Source of the DNA: Bacteroidota bacterium
GTDB taxonomy: Bacteria > Bacteroidota > Bacteroidia > UKL13-3
NCBI GenBank assembly: GCA_947477885.1
Contig: CANJUD010000003.1
Coordinates: forward strand, 62,001 to 126,000
DNA: 64,000 nt
Direction of reading: 5' to 3'
The translations under genes and the position numbers were made by a program. The notes beneath the pieces are model-generated. The model saw only the letters and a program-made list of their open reading frames with translations. It was not told the DNA's origin and searched no databases. Numbering within the stretch: position 1 is the first letter of the stretch; each line of letters opens with the position of its first letter. Below are positions 20,249-29,701 of the stretch, piece by piece.

Positions 20249-20251
20249 TTA

Positions 20252-20791
20252 TTAATCTCTGGTGTATTGTTGTCTTTTGGTTACATCTATGCGTTGCTCA
20301 AGAGCAAGCGGCTCCACTAATTTATCTTTACCATATATAAAGTTTTCGCGGTTGTATTCTGTTGGGGTAATTCTGTCTGTCAAAAATATTGCTTCTTTGG
20401 GGCAGGCTTCTTCGCATAATCCACAAAAAATGCAACGCAGCATATTGATTTCATAAACGGCAGCATATTTCTCTTCGCGAAATTTCATTTCCTCGCCGGG
20501 CTTTCTTTCAGCGGCTACCATAGTGATTGCTTCTGCGGGGCAGGCCACAGCACAAAGACCACAAGCGGTGCAGTTTTCGCGTCCCATCTCGTCACGCTTA
20601 AGAACGTGCATACCTCTATATACAGGGGCGAACGGACGCTTTTGCTCAGGGTACTTAACCGTAGCAGCTTTCTTAAATAAATGACTAAAGGTAATGAACA
20701 TGCCTTTAATGATGGCAGGCAAATAAAGACGTTCCATCAGGGACATCTTTTTATTGACAACTACTTTGGATCTATTGGTTAGTGGCTGCAT
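20252..20791 (-). CDS. nuoI: NADH-quinone oxidoreductase subunit I
   Basis: Two 4Fe-4S motifs CTACGLCAVACP and CIFCGLCEEACP; ORF opens at 20836, likely ATG at 20791. Confidence 0.95.
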   Translation of the reverse strand: MQPLTNRSKVVVNKKMSLMERLYLPAIIKGMFITFSHLFKKAATVKYPEQKRPFAPVYRGMHVLKRDEMGRENCTACGLCAVACPAEAITMVAAERKPGEEMKFREEKYAAVYEINMLRCIFCGLCEEACPKEAIFLTDRITPTEYNRENFIYGKDKLVEPLALEQRIDVTKRQQYTRD

Positions 20792-20999
20792 GTTCTTTTC
20801 GGGCTGCGAAGTTAAGGGTACGATTGTAAATTGCAATTGTGAAATATATTAACAATTGAAAATGGACTTTGTGGATTGGATACTGCAAAAAATAACCCTC
20901 ACATTGCTGCAAGGGTTGCACAAATTTTCATACTTACATCAATCCTCGTAGGATTGCCGAACAGAGTTATATTCCTCCTAATATAGTTACATTTAGGAG

Positions 21000-22547
21000 C
21001 TATTTTACAAAATTTAGCTTCTTCCTAAGTAGATAGAAATCTTCCCCTGTTTGTCTGGTAAAATAAATATATCCGTCTTTTTCAAAATGCATCATATCAT
21101 TCTTATTCATATCAGACACTTCTTGCCTCAAAATGCTTTTTGAGCTTCTTCTTATGTCTAATATTACCCTAAAGTCATGCCTCCAATTCAAAGCTACAAT
21201 ATATAAATTATCATTATCTGTAGATGGTAGCATGTAAAAATAATGCGATCTAATAAAATCCTCAAGTGAATCTGAAGGTAATTTTTCGAATTGTTTATCT
21301 AGTACATATTTTACCTTACCATCAGAGCCATAAATAAGAGGCAATGAAGTAAAGAGTGTCATTTCCTTGCCATCATATATCTGAGTACCTCCTGATAGAA
21401 GGCTATAATAAAGATTTGTTTTTACAAAAGCCTCTGGGATATTTAATTTTGAAAAATTTACTAATTCAAGTTCTTTGGAAAATGGCGAAACCTTATAATA
21501 GGCATAAACCTGGTTTTTAAAATTATCTAAATTAACAGGGTCACAATATACTTGCATTTTGTACATTGTATCGCTAACGCATGTAAAATCGAAATTAAGA
21601 CTGCCATCAGTAAAGCAATCGGGCCTTTTTGCTGTATTTCTGAGCATGTAGTAACTAGCTTCCACATTGTATAAAGAGTCTAACCTTCTTATACAAATTC
21701 CAAATCTTTTATACGCTGATATGGAATCTACATACTCAGGGTATTCAACTTGATAAAAGACATGTATTTTCCCATCGAGCACATCAAAATTTATAGGGTA
21801 AATCTTGAGTTTACCCTGTTTGATAAATTTTATATACTTGTTATATTGCAACTGGTTATTCTTTTCTTGCTTTTTAATAATATTCTCAAAAAACGCAAAA
21901 TTTATTATATCATTTTCTTCCTGAGATAGTGAAATAACCTTTTTTATATATCCATCACGTAAATTAAGTACCGCCAATTTATTCAAGACTTGGTTAAAAG
22001 CAACTATATTTTTAGTGTTTAAAACTCTAATTTTACAAAAGGAATTTAAAACAAAGTTTTCATTTTCTTCCAGTAAAAGCGAATCAGTAGCATTTTGCAC
22101 ACTGGCTTTATTCCTATCTAAAAAATCATTCACCTCTTGATCATCTGCCAAATTAATATTAAGGATAACTTTACAATTATGTATCTCTGACAATGTGTGG
22201 TAGCCATTTGGTGACAGCAATTGGAAAATAGTATCATCATTAATAATTTCTATTTTTGAAAAATCCACTTTTTCCAAACCAAGTTTCTCCTGCAAATATG
22301 GGATCATTTCTTTTTTTCTCACTCCTGATAAAACCATTACAACATTCTGCTCTTTTTCTAAAATTATTTTTATATTAGAAAGACAATTTAGGCAAGAGCC
22401 CGCCTTGATGGCAATAACAGTATATTTCTTATCGCATGACAACCCCTTTTTAATAAAAGTATTGTTTATACCTTGTGTATTTGAGCTGTGATAGAAAAAA
22501 ACGGTTGCTATAACTATAACAACCGTTTTAATAAATTTAGCGGACAT
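21000..22547 (-). CDS. Exported hypothetical protein with N-terminal SCLNC motif (thioredoxin-like?)
   Basis: Signal/TM segment, YTVIAIKAGSCLNCLSNIKIILEKEQNVVMVLSG; long C-terminal beta-rich region; overlaps/abuts next small gene (ATG at 22547). Confidence 0.7.
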   Translation of the reverse strand: MSAKFIKTVVIVIATVFFYHSSNTQGINNTFIKKGLSCDKKYTVIAIKAGSCLNCLSNIKIILEKEQNVVMVLSGVRKKEMIPYLQEKLGLEKVDFSKIEIINDDTIFQLLSPNGYHTLSEIHNCKVILNINLADDQEVNDFLDRNKASVQNATDSLLLEENENFVLNSFCKIRVLNTKNIVAFNQVLNKLAVLNLRDGYIKKVISLSQEENDIINFAFFENIIKKQEKNNQLQYNKYIKFIKQGKLKIYPINFDVLDGKIHVFYQVEYPEYVDSISAYKRFGICIRRLDSLYNVEASYYMLRNTAKRPDCFTDGSLNFDFTCVSDTMYKMQVYCDPVNLDNFKNQVYAYYKVSPFSKELELVNFSKLNIPEAFVKTNLYYSLLSGGTQIYDGKEMTLFTSLPLIYGSDGKVKYVLDKQFEKLPSDSLEDFIRSHYFYMLPSTDNDNLYIVALNWRHDFRVILDIRRSSKSILRQEVSDMNKNDMMHFEKDGYIYFTRQTGEDFYLLRKKLNFVK

Positions 22548-22939
22548 TAGTTTGCACAGTCGGTATTAATGGTAATTACATTTCCTACTTTTCTTGCACA
22601 TTCCCAACTATTTGAATTTTTACATGCGTAATAGGTTGACCCCATAGGTTCAATCACTTCTATAAACGGACCACAAGTAATAGTTGTGCCTCCACCGGAA
22701 GGGGCACAGGCAACTTTCGTGTAATAAATAGGAGGTACTGGATTGTAAGGATTTAATATAGGCAGACCACTAAAATTGTAATGAACCTCTCCGCTGGGTA
22801 AAGTAGCTTCAGTAAAAGGGTTTTGTAGTTCATAGTTAGCGTCCGCTTTTATTAAATAAAGTTGTGCTGTCTGGCAAAAAGCTGTTTTGCTGAGAGATAT
22901 AAATATAAAAGCCAATAGTATTACTTTGAAATTTTTCAT
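22547..22939 (-). CDS. Small secreted Cys-rich protein (paralog A)
   Basis: Signal peptide ending AFCQ; C-terminal CGPFIEVIEPMGSTYYACKNSNSWECARKVGNV. Confidence 0.75.
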   Translation of the reverse strand: MKNFKVILLAFIFISLSKTAFCQTAQLYLIKADANYELQNPFTEATLPSGEVHYNFSGLPILNPYNPVPPIYYTKVACAPSGGGTTITCGPFIEVIEPMGSTYYACKNSNSWECARKVGNVITINTDCAN

Positions 22940-22951
22940 AAGATATATAAA

Positions 22952-23338
22952 TTAAAGTGAATCTTTTAGGATAATTATTACAGTGGAGTCAGATTGAACT
23001 TTTCTACTAGAACAAACTAGGTTGTTTGAGTTTTTGCACGTCCACAATTTACCACCAGTAGAACTACTCTTGTCATCTCTGGGACCACATGTATTACCAT
23101 TTCCACATCCAGCAGGTTGTATTGGGTCACTTGGATCTACAGGAGGAGTTGAAACTAACACCAAAGTATAAGGACCATTACAAATATATGATTCTGAACC
23201 ATCTGGGTTCAAGACAACTTGCATGGGAACTGTACAATTTATTTTTTTTAATTGAGTTGCATTTACTTCCTGAATATATATTCCGGAAATAACCTCTTGT
23301 GCCACTCCCTGCTTCACAAAACTTAATAATACAAGCAC
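22952..23338 (-). CDS. Small secreted Cys-rich protein (paralog B)
   Basis: Hydrophobic signal ending GVAQ; CGPRDDKSSSTGGKLWTCKNSNNLVCSSRKV; non-ATG start (GTG or upstream). Confidence 0.65.
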   Translation of the reverse strand: MLVLLSFVKQGVAQEVISGIYIQEVNATQLKKINCTVPMQVVLNPDGSESYICNGPYTLVLVSTPPVDPSDPIQPAGCGNGNTCGPRDDKSSSTGGKLWTCKNSNNLVCSSRKVQSDSTVIIILKDSL

Positions 23339-24029
23339 AAGGCTTAATTTTAATATTTTTAATATTTTTTTAAATTTTAAATGTGATTGTCTTTGTTAAC
23401 TTACACCCATTTTCTTCAAAGCGAAATAAGGCTAAAACTTTTAATTTTTCATAGGCCCGTCTCCTTTCTTTTTAAAATATTGGCACAAAGAAATTTTGCA
23501 AAAGGGCTTTTCAGCAGTAATGAGGATAACAAGAAATGAAAGTAAAACGAGTAAAAAAATCCGTAACCCAGGGCTATAATTGGGGGGGGCAAACACCCCC
23601 TAAAAAAGGTTTTAAAAGCAATAGATGCGTTTGTAGGCATATGGCTTAAGTTTTAAATCAAATTTGAAACATAAATACTAAGAGGTAAAACGATGCAATG
23701 CAAATTTATTTTTTAAAATGTGCAAATTGTTTGAATGTGAATTTTATGGATAACGTTATTTGCTAGTAGAATGCTGATTGAGGCAAATATTATAATATAT
23801 AAAAAATGTTATTTGTGTTTTTTTAGGACGAATTAAGAATTTCGCAAAAGTCAAATTGGTTTTTTTTAAAGTATTGATCTAGTCAAAATACTCTCCATAC
23901 ATCATGCTATAATTATATACCCCTGATTTACAGCTTAAAAAAACTATTTTGAAAAAGATTTGCTTTTGTTGCTTGTAATTTCAAAAAAAAAATTAATTTC
24001 GCGGGAAATTTAAAAGGAGACAAAAGACT

Positions 24030-24251
24030 ATGTATTGGACACTCGAATTAGCATCATATCTGGACGACGCCCCATGGCCAGCCACTAAAGACGAATTAAT
24101 TGACTACGCCATCCGCAGCGGAGCACCACTTGAAGCAATAGAAAACTTGCAAGAGCTAGAAGACGATGGTGAGCCATTTGAAAGCATGGAAGAAGTTTGG
24201 CCCGATTACCCATCGGACGACGATTACTTCTATAACGCAGACGAACTGTAA
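24030..24251 (+). CDS. DUF2795 domain-containing protein
   Basis: MYWTLELASYLDDAPWPATKDELIDYAIRSGAPLEAIENLQELEDDGEPFESMEEVWPDYPSDDDYFYNADEL. Confidence 0.85.
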   Translation: MYWTLELASYLDDAPWPATKDELIDYAIRSGAPLEAIENLQELEDDGEPFESMEEVWPDYPSDDDYFYNADEL

Positions 24252-24280
24252 GAAAATTTCTTATCTAAAATAATTACTGA

Positions 24281-24304
24281 AGCCACTTAACCGTGGCTTT
24301 TTTT
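24281..24304 (+). terminator. Rho-independent terminator after the DUF2795 gene
   Basis: AGCCAC-N6-GTGGCT followed by a T run. Confidence 0.85.
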
Positions 24305-24345
24305 ATTGAATGAGTTGAAGAAGTGTGATTGAATGATTGAGCCAA

Positions 24346-24690
24346 TTATAATATATCCAAGATTAACTCAGGTGGACGAGCAATCACTGCCTTGTCTCCA
24401 ACAACAACGATAGGTCTTTCAATCAGAACAGGATTCTCAACCATCAAATTAATCAAATCAGCTTCTGATAATTTTTTGCCTTTGTAGGGTTTAAATGCAT
24501 CCTCGCCTGTTCTAATAATTTCAAGTGGTTTTTTGCCTAACATTTTAAGCAAATTTTTGATGGTGCTAATTGAGGGCGGCGTTTTCAAATATTCTACCAT
24601 TTCAAATTCTAGCTTCTGCTCATTTAAAAGGGTACACGCTCCGCGGCTTTTGCTGCAGCGAGGGTTATGATATATAGTTATCTTTTTCAT
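24346..24690 (-). CDS. arsC: Arsenate reductase (glutaredoxin) family protein
   Basis: ITIYHNPRCSKSRGACTLL, VENPVLIERPIVV. Confidence 0.93.
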   Translation of the reverse strand: MKKITIYHNPRCSKSRGACTLLNEQKLEFEMVEYLKTPPSISTIKNLLKMLGKKPLEIIRTGEDAFKPYKGKKLSEADLINLMVENPVLIERPIVVVGDKAVIARPPELILDIL

Positions 24691-24738
24691 TTAGTGATAC
24701 AACAACTCAACGCCACATTTTTATTTAACAAGTATTTT

Positions 24739-24816
24739 GTCATCCTGAGTTTATCGAAGGGTAGACAAACTATGGTGCTTCTTTCAAACGCCGTCTTCGA
24801 TAAACTCAGACTGACA
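24739..24816. repeat. Dispersed inverted-repeat element, copy 2
   Basis: GTCATCCTGAGTTTATCGAAGGGTAGACAAACT...CTTCGATAAACTCAGACTGACA; matches 1494-1570. Confidence 0.8.
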
Positions 24817-24920
24817 ACGTATAATAATCAGGCGTCAGCATGCTTCGACTCCGCTCAGCATCTCAAAAATCAGGCGTCAGCAAAAATCGTATTTCGTACA
24901 TCGTATTTCGTAAATAAAGT

Positions 24921-25781
24921 TTACTTAAGCAACCCAAGGAGATAGCTACCGTACCCACTCTTCACCAAAGGCTCCGCAACTTTTACTAATTGCTCGTTAT
25001 TAATAAATCCCATTCGCCACGCAACTTCCTCTATACATCCAATTTTTAGCCCCTGTCTTTCTTCTATCACTTGCACATATTGCCCGGCTTGCATCAGGCT
25101 GGTGAACGTGCCTGTATCTAACCACGCAGTGCCACGACTTAATATACCCACTTTTAATTTTCCTTGTTGCAAATATTCTTTGTTAACATCAGTAATTTCA
25201 TATTCGCCTCGAGCGGATGGTTTCAATTCTTTGGCAATTTTTACTACGCTGTTATCATAAAAATATAAACCGGGAACTGCATAATTTGATTTGGGATGTG
25301 CGGGTTTTTCCTCGATTGAAATCACTTTATTGTTGCCGTCAAACTCCACCACACCATAGCGTTCGGGGTCGCTAACATGGTAGGCAAATACAATTCCTCC
25401 ATCAGGATTACTGCTGCTTTTAAGTAACGGAGTAATATCAGTTCCATAAAATATATTGTCGCCTAATACCAATGCAACGGAATCGTTTCCAATGAATTTT
25501 TCACCGATTACAAATGCTTGTGCTAGTCCATTGGGAACAACTTGCTCTTCATATTCAAAATTGCAACCCAAGTTTTTTCCATCACCTAAGAGTTTTTTGA
25601 AATGTGGCAAATCGTGCGGCGTAGAAATAATTAATATATCTTTTATACCTGCCATCATTAATATACTTAATGGATAATATATCATCGGTTTATCATACAC
25701 GGGCATCAACTGTTTGCTCATGGCCAATGTGAGTGGGTGTAGCCTTGTGCCGCTACCGCCTGCGAGTATAATACCTTTCAT
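24921..25781 (-). CDS. rfbA: Glucose-1-phosphate thymidylyltransferase
   Basis: [56 protein letters not shown]. Confidence 0.95.
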   Translation of the reverse strand: MKGIILAGGSGTRLHPLTLAMSKQLMPVYDKPMIYYPLSILMMAGIKDILIISTPHDLPHFKKLLGDGKNLGCNFEYEEQVVPNGLAQAFVIGEKFIGNDSVALVLGDNIFYGTDITPLLKSSSNPDGGIVFAYHVSDPERYGVVEFDGNNKVISIEEKPAHPKSNYAVPGLYFYDNSVVKIAKELKPSARGEYEITDVNKEYLQQGKLKVGILSRGTAWLDTGTFTSLMQAGQYVQVIEERQGLKIGCIEEVAWRMGFINNEQLVKVAEPLVKSGYGSYLLGLLK

Positions 25782-25796
25782 AATTTTTTATTTAAG

Positions 25797-25960
25797 TGGT
25801 CAGTAAACAGTAGTCAGTGGTCAGTGGCTGATGCCGTATTGCACTGATTACTGACTACTGATTACTAGCTACTGATTACTGATTACTAGCTACTGATTAC
25901 TGATTACTAGCTACTGATTACTGATTACTGATTACTGTTTACTGATTACTGTTTACTTTC
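25797..25960. repeat. AGTNNTCAGT / GGCTGATGCC dispersed element with 21-nt tandem array
   Basis: Three tandem copies of CTACTGATTACTGATTACTAG (25869-25931) plus core GGCTGATGCCGTATTGCACTG; overlaps the hpt 3' end. Confidence 0.85.
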
Positions 25961-26487
25961 TCTTTATATATATGTCTCAAATTTCTTCCATAACCATCAT
26001 AATCCAAACCATAACCTACTACAAATTCTTGTGAAATATTGAAGCAGGCGATATCAGGATTTATTGGGTATTGTAAACTTTCTTTTTTATATAATAATGT
26101 TACCACAAATATACTTGCTGGATTTTGTTTGTTGAGTTCTTCTAACAAATGCTTCATGGTAAGTCCGGTGTCTATTATATCTTCTAATATAATAATATGC
26201 TTTCCTGTTAAACTATCACTCAAGCCCAATAAACTTTTTACTTGGCCTGTGCTGCTATCGCCTTGGTAGGAGGCAACCTTAATAAACTGTACCGAACTTT
26301 TTATATTTACATTTTTCAGCAAGTCGGCAGTGAACATGAAGGAGCCGTTTAGCACGGGAAGAAAAACAGGATCAAGGTGTTCGAACTTATAGCTAATTTC
26401 TTTCGCAATTTCCATTACGCGGTCTTTGATACTTTCATATCTAATGAACAGTTCAAATGTGCGGTCTTCGATGTGGACTTGCTCCAT
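25939..26487 (-). CDS. hpt: Hypoxanthine phosphoribosyltransferase
   Basis: PVLNGSFMFTADLL, GKHIIILEDIIDTGLTMKHLLEEL. Confidence 0.93.
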   Translation of the reverse strand: MEQVHIEDRTFELFIRYESIKDRVMEIAKEISYKFEHLDPVFLPVLNGSFMFTADLLKNVNIKSSVQFIKVASYQGDSSTGQVKSLLGLSDSLTGKHIIILEDIIDTGLTMKHLLEELNKQNPASIFVVTLLYKKESLQYPINPDIACFNISQEFVVGYGLDYDGYGRNLRHIYKEKVNSNQ

Positions 26488-26493
26488 GATATA

Positions 26494-27813
26494 TTATTTA
26501 ATCCCGATACAATAATAGGTAAATCCTGCTTCTTTCATTTCGGCACTATCATATATATTTCTTCCATCAAAAATTACTTTGCTTTTCATTTTTGAAACTA
26601 TCATATTCATATCTGGATTTCTAAACTCGGGCCATTCTGTAATTATAAGCAATGCATCTGCACCTTCGAGTGCTTCATAGGGGTCTTCAACGTATCCAAT
26701 TCTATCACCCAAATGATGTTTCTTGCATTCTTCTGCAGCCACAGGGTCGTAGGCCACCACATTGGCTCCCTGTTCTAATAGTTTCTCTATTATAACAACA
26801 GACGGCGCTTCACGCATATCATCGGTTTTGGGTTTAAATGATAAACCCCAAACAGCAAGTTTTAATCCGTTTATTTGATTATTATAATGCTTCATTACTT
26901 TATCAAATAATATAGATTTTTGTTTTTCGTTTACTGCTTCTACAGCTTTTAATACTTGCAAATCATAATTATTATCTTGTGCTGTTTTTATCAATGCTTT
27001 CACATCTTTTGGGAAACATGACCCACCATATCCAATTCCAGGATATATAAATTTATTCCCAATACGTGTATCACTTCCTATGCCTTTGCGCACCATATTT
27101 ACATCGGCTCCCACAATTTCACATAGGTTTGCGATATCATTCATAAAGCTAATTTTAGTAGCAAGCATACTATTAGCCGCATACTTTGTCATTTCGGCAC
27201 TTGGTATATCCATTACAAAAATAGGGTGGCCGTTTACTGTAAATGGCTTGTATAGTTTCTTCATCGTCTCTTCGGCCTTAGCACTTTCCACACCCACCAC
27301 AATCCTATCTGGTTTTAAGAAATCTTCAATGGCTGCACCTTCTTTCAAAAATTCAGGATTGGATGCTACATCAAATGTTAAATCAGAATTACGTTTTTGT
27401 AATTCAGCAGCAACAGCCGCCTTTACTTTTTCACCTGTGGTTACAGGCACTGTGCTTTTTGTAACTACTACTATATAGTCATTCATATTTTGACCAATTT
27501 CTGCAGCCACACCCAATACATATTTTAAATCAGCACTTCCATCTTCGCCCGGAGGTGTGCCCACTGCTATAAACGCACAATCAGCTCCTTGTATACTTTC
27601 GGCTAGGTTGGTACTAAAATGCAAACGGTGTTTTGCAACATTGCGTTCTACAATTTCTTCCAATCCAGGTTCGTATATAGGCAATATACCTTTCTTTAAA
27701 TTTTCAATTTTATTGATATCAATATCTATACATACTACATCAATTCCAACTTCGGCAAAACAGGCTCCTGTTACAAGGCCTACGTATCCGGTTCCGACTA
27801 CTGCTATTTTCAT
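26494..27813 (-). CDS. ugd: UDP-glucose 6-dehydrogenase
   Basis: MKIAVVGTGYVGLVTGACFAEVG, GIGYGGSCFPKDVKAL, WGLSFKPKTDDMREAPS. Confidence 0.95.
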   Translation of the reverse strand: MKIAVVGTGYVGLVTGACFAEVGIDVVCIDIDINKIENLKKGILPIYEPGLEEIVERNVAKHRLHFSTNLAESIQGADCAFIAVGTPPGEDGSADLKYVLGVAAEIGQNMNDYIVVVTKSTVPVTTGEKVKAAVAAELQKRNSDLTFDVASNPEFLKEGAAIEDFLKPDRIVVGVESAKAEETMKKLYKPFTVNGHPIFVMDIPSAEMTKYAANSMLATKISFMNDIANLCEIVGADVNMVRKGIGSDTRIGNKFIYPGIGYGGSCFPKDVKALIKTAQDNNYDLQVLKAVEAVNEKQKSILFDKVMKHYNNQINGLKLAVWGLSFKPKTDDMREAPSVVIIEKLLEQGANVVAYDPVAAEECKKHHLGDRIGYVEDPYEALEGADALLIITEWPEFRNPDMNMIVSKMKSKVIFDGRNIYDSAEMKEAGFTYYCIGIK

Positions 27814-27831
27814 TTTATATTTTATTTTTTT

Positions 27832-27992
27832 AGTGGTCAGTAAACAGTGGTCAGTAGTTAGTGGCTGACGCAGCGTTGTACTGCCTTTTTGTTATATATT
27901 CTTTTTATTTTTAGTAATCAGTGGTCAGTAATCAGTAGTCAGTGCAATACGGCGTCAGCCACTAACTACTGATTACTAATTACTGTTTACTA
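27832..27992. repeat. Pair of inverted AGTNNTCAGT / GGCTGACGCC elements
   Basis: AGTTAGTGGCTGACGCAGCGTTGTACTG and AGTGCAATACGGCGTCAGCCACTAACT face each other between ugd and the DegT gene. Confidence 0.85.
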
Positions 27993-29121
27993 TTGTCTTT
28001 ATACTATTTAATACTGTATTTGTTATATATGATAATTGCTCTTCGGTTAATTCACTATGCATGGGCAAAGATATCACACAATTGCACAATTGTTCTGTAA
28101 TAGGAAAACTACCGTCTTGTAAATATGCTTTTTGGTGGTTCAAGGGAACGGGATAATATATCATAGCTGGAATTTGATTTTCTGCCAAGTATTTTTTCAA
28201 TTCGTTGCGATCTATTCCACAAGTTTGCAAGGTATATTGATGAAACACATGGGTTGAATTTTTAGCTCGGTGTGGTGCTTTCAAATTTGGGTGATTTGCA
28301 AAAGCTGTATCATAATAGTTTGCTGCATTTCTGCGGGCAGTATTATATTCATCCAAATGTTTCAATTTGATATCCAATATCGCAGCTTGCATGGTATCGA
28401 GCCTAGAGTTTACGCCAATCTCATCATGATAATACAATCTGCTTTGTCCATGATTGCATATCATACGGGCTTTATTTGCAAGTTCATCATCATTGGTAAA
28501 AATGGCACCACCGTCGCCAAAGCAACCCAGATTTTTGGAAGGAAAAAATGAGGTAGCTCCCATTTGTCCCATCGTTCCTGCTTTGCTCGTATGCCCATCA
28601 GTAAATGTATAATCGGAGCCGATTGCTTGGGCAGTATCTTCTATTATATATAAGTTATGTCTTTTTGCGATATTGATAATGGCTTCCATATCCGCACATT
28701 GGCCAAATAAATGTATGGGTACAATGGCTTTAGTTTTGGGAGTGATTGCTGCTTCAATTTTTGCAGGATCAATATTGAAAGTCATTGGATCCACATCCAC
28801 CAAAATTGGTTTCAATCCTAGCAACGCAATTACTTCGGCAGTAGCTACATAAGTAAAACATGCAGTAATTACTTCATCGCCAGGTTGTAAGCCAAGTGCC
28901 ATCATGCAAATTTGTAAAGCATCGGTTCCATTTGCACAAGGAATCACGTGCTTCACATCTAAATATTTTTCAAGATTTGCTTGGAATTGTTTCACTTCTG
29001 GGCCATTGATAAATGCTGCCCTGTCCATAATGTCGAGCAAGGCCTGATCTATTTGGGGCTTTATCTTTTGGTATTGGCCGATTAAATCGACCATGCGAAT
29101 AGGTGCTATAGCTGTCTGCAT
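27976..29121 (-). CDS. DegT/DnrJ/EryC1/StrS family aminotransferase
   Basis: HVIPCANGTDALQICMMALGLQPGDEVI, EDTAQAIGSDY, ATSFFPSKNLGCFGDGGAI. Confidence 0.93.
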   Translation of the reverse strand: MQTAIAPIRMVDLIGQYQKIKPQIDQALLDIMDRAAFINGPEVKQFQANLEKYLDVKHVIPCANGTDALQICMMALGLQPGDEVITACFTYVATAEVIALLGLKPILVDVDPMTFNIDPAKIEAAITPKTKAIVPIHLFGQCADMEAIINIAKRHNLYIIEDTAQAIGSDYTFTDGHTSKAGTMGQMGATSFFPSKNLGCFGDGGAIFTNDDELANKARMICNHGQSRLYYHDEIGVNSRLDTMQAAILDIKLKHLDEYNTARRNAANYYDTAFANHPNLKAPHRAKNSTHVFHQYTLQTCGIDRNELKKYLAENQIPAMIYYPVPLNHQKAYLQDGSFPITEQLCNCVISLPMHSELTEEQLSYITNTVLNSIKTIVNSN

Positions 29122-29193
29122 TTTTGCCGCAAATATAGGTAAGGAAAACAGCCCCTACAAGTTAAGCGATTATCATTATATTGCGATATAATC

Positions 29194-29664
29194 TCACTGA
29201 CGCGTCAATTCAACTTTGTTCAATTCATCTACCAGTTTCTGAGTATTTGAATTGTATTCTAGTTTCCTCATGCCACTCAAACTTACTGTGTTTCCGTATA
29301 AAGTCCATTTACCAGTTTGTTGGGGTGAGTTTTGCGGCTTCTGAAATTTGGATGAGGTTTTTGCGGAGGCAATAAAATCGCCATTCAGCATTAGTTTCAC
29401 AGTAATAACTCCGGTAACCACATCATTGCCTAAGTGCTCGGTTTTAAATTGTTCCCAAGTGCCTACCAAATCAACAACGCTAATTTTATCGTTTGATTGT
29501 TTTTGCTCTGCATTTTTTGTTGAGCTGCTATCAGATGAAGTTTGAGATTTGGATTCTGAAATTGCAGTGTTCTGTAGTTTATCTTCAACTTTTTGCTCGG
29601 CTTTATTATCACCGCAAGCAGTTATTATGGCAAGAGTTGCCGATAGAATTAGTATACTTTTCAT
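29194..29664 (-). CDS. Lipoprotein, hypothetical
   Basis: Signal peptide with ITACGD lipobox; Ser/Lys-rich linker; lipocalin-like GKWTLYGNTVSLSG. Confidence 0.6.
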   Translation of the reverse strand: MKSILILSATLAIITACGDNKAEQKVEDKLQNTAISESKSQTSSDSSSTKNAEQKQSNDKISVVDLVGTWEQFKTEHLGNDVVTGVITVKLMLNGDFIASAKTSSKFQKPQNSPQQTGKWTLYGNTVSLSGMRKLEYNSNTQKLVDELNKVELTRQ

Positions 29665-29701
29665 CGAATGTATAATTTTATAGGTATTGACAAATTGAAA
29701 A

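Noticed and set aside
23449-23640. 63-aa ORF and G8/C5 hairpin (TTGGGGGGGGCAAACACCCCCTAAAAAAGG)
   Set aside because: ORF looks spurious (hydrophobic low-complexity, no context); the G8 run could be phase-variable but no gene is attached, so not promoted
25869-25931. Regularly spaced 21-nt repeats as a possible CRISPR array
   Set aside because: Direct tandem repeats with no spacers and no cas genes; explained better as a simple intergenic tandem array
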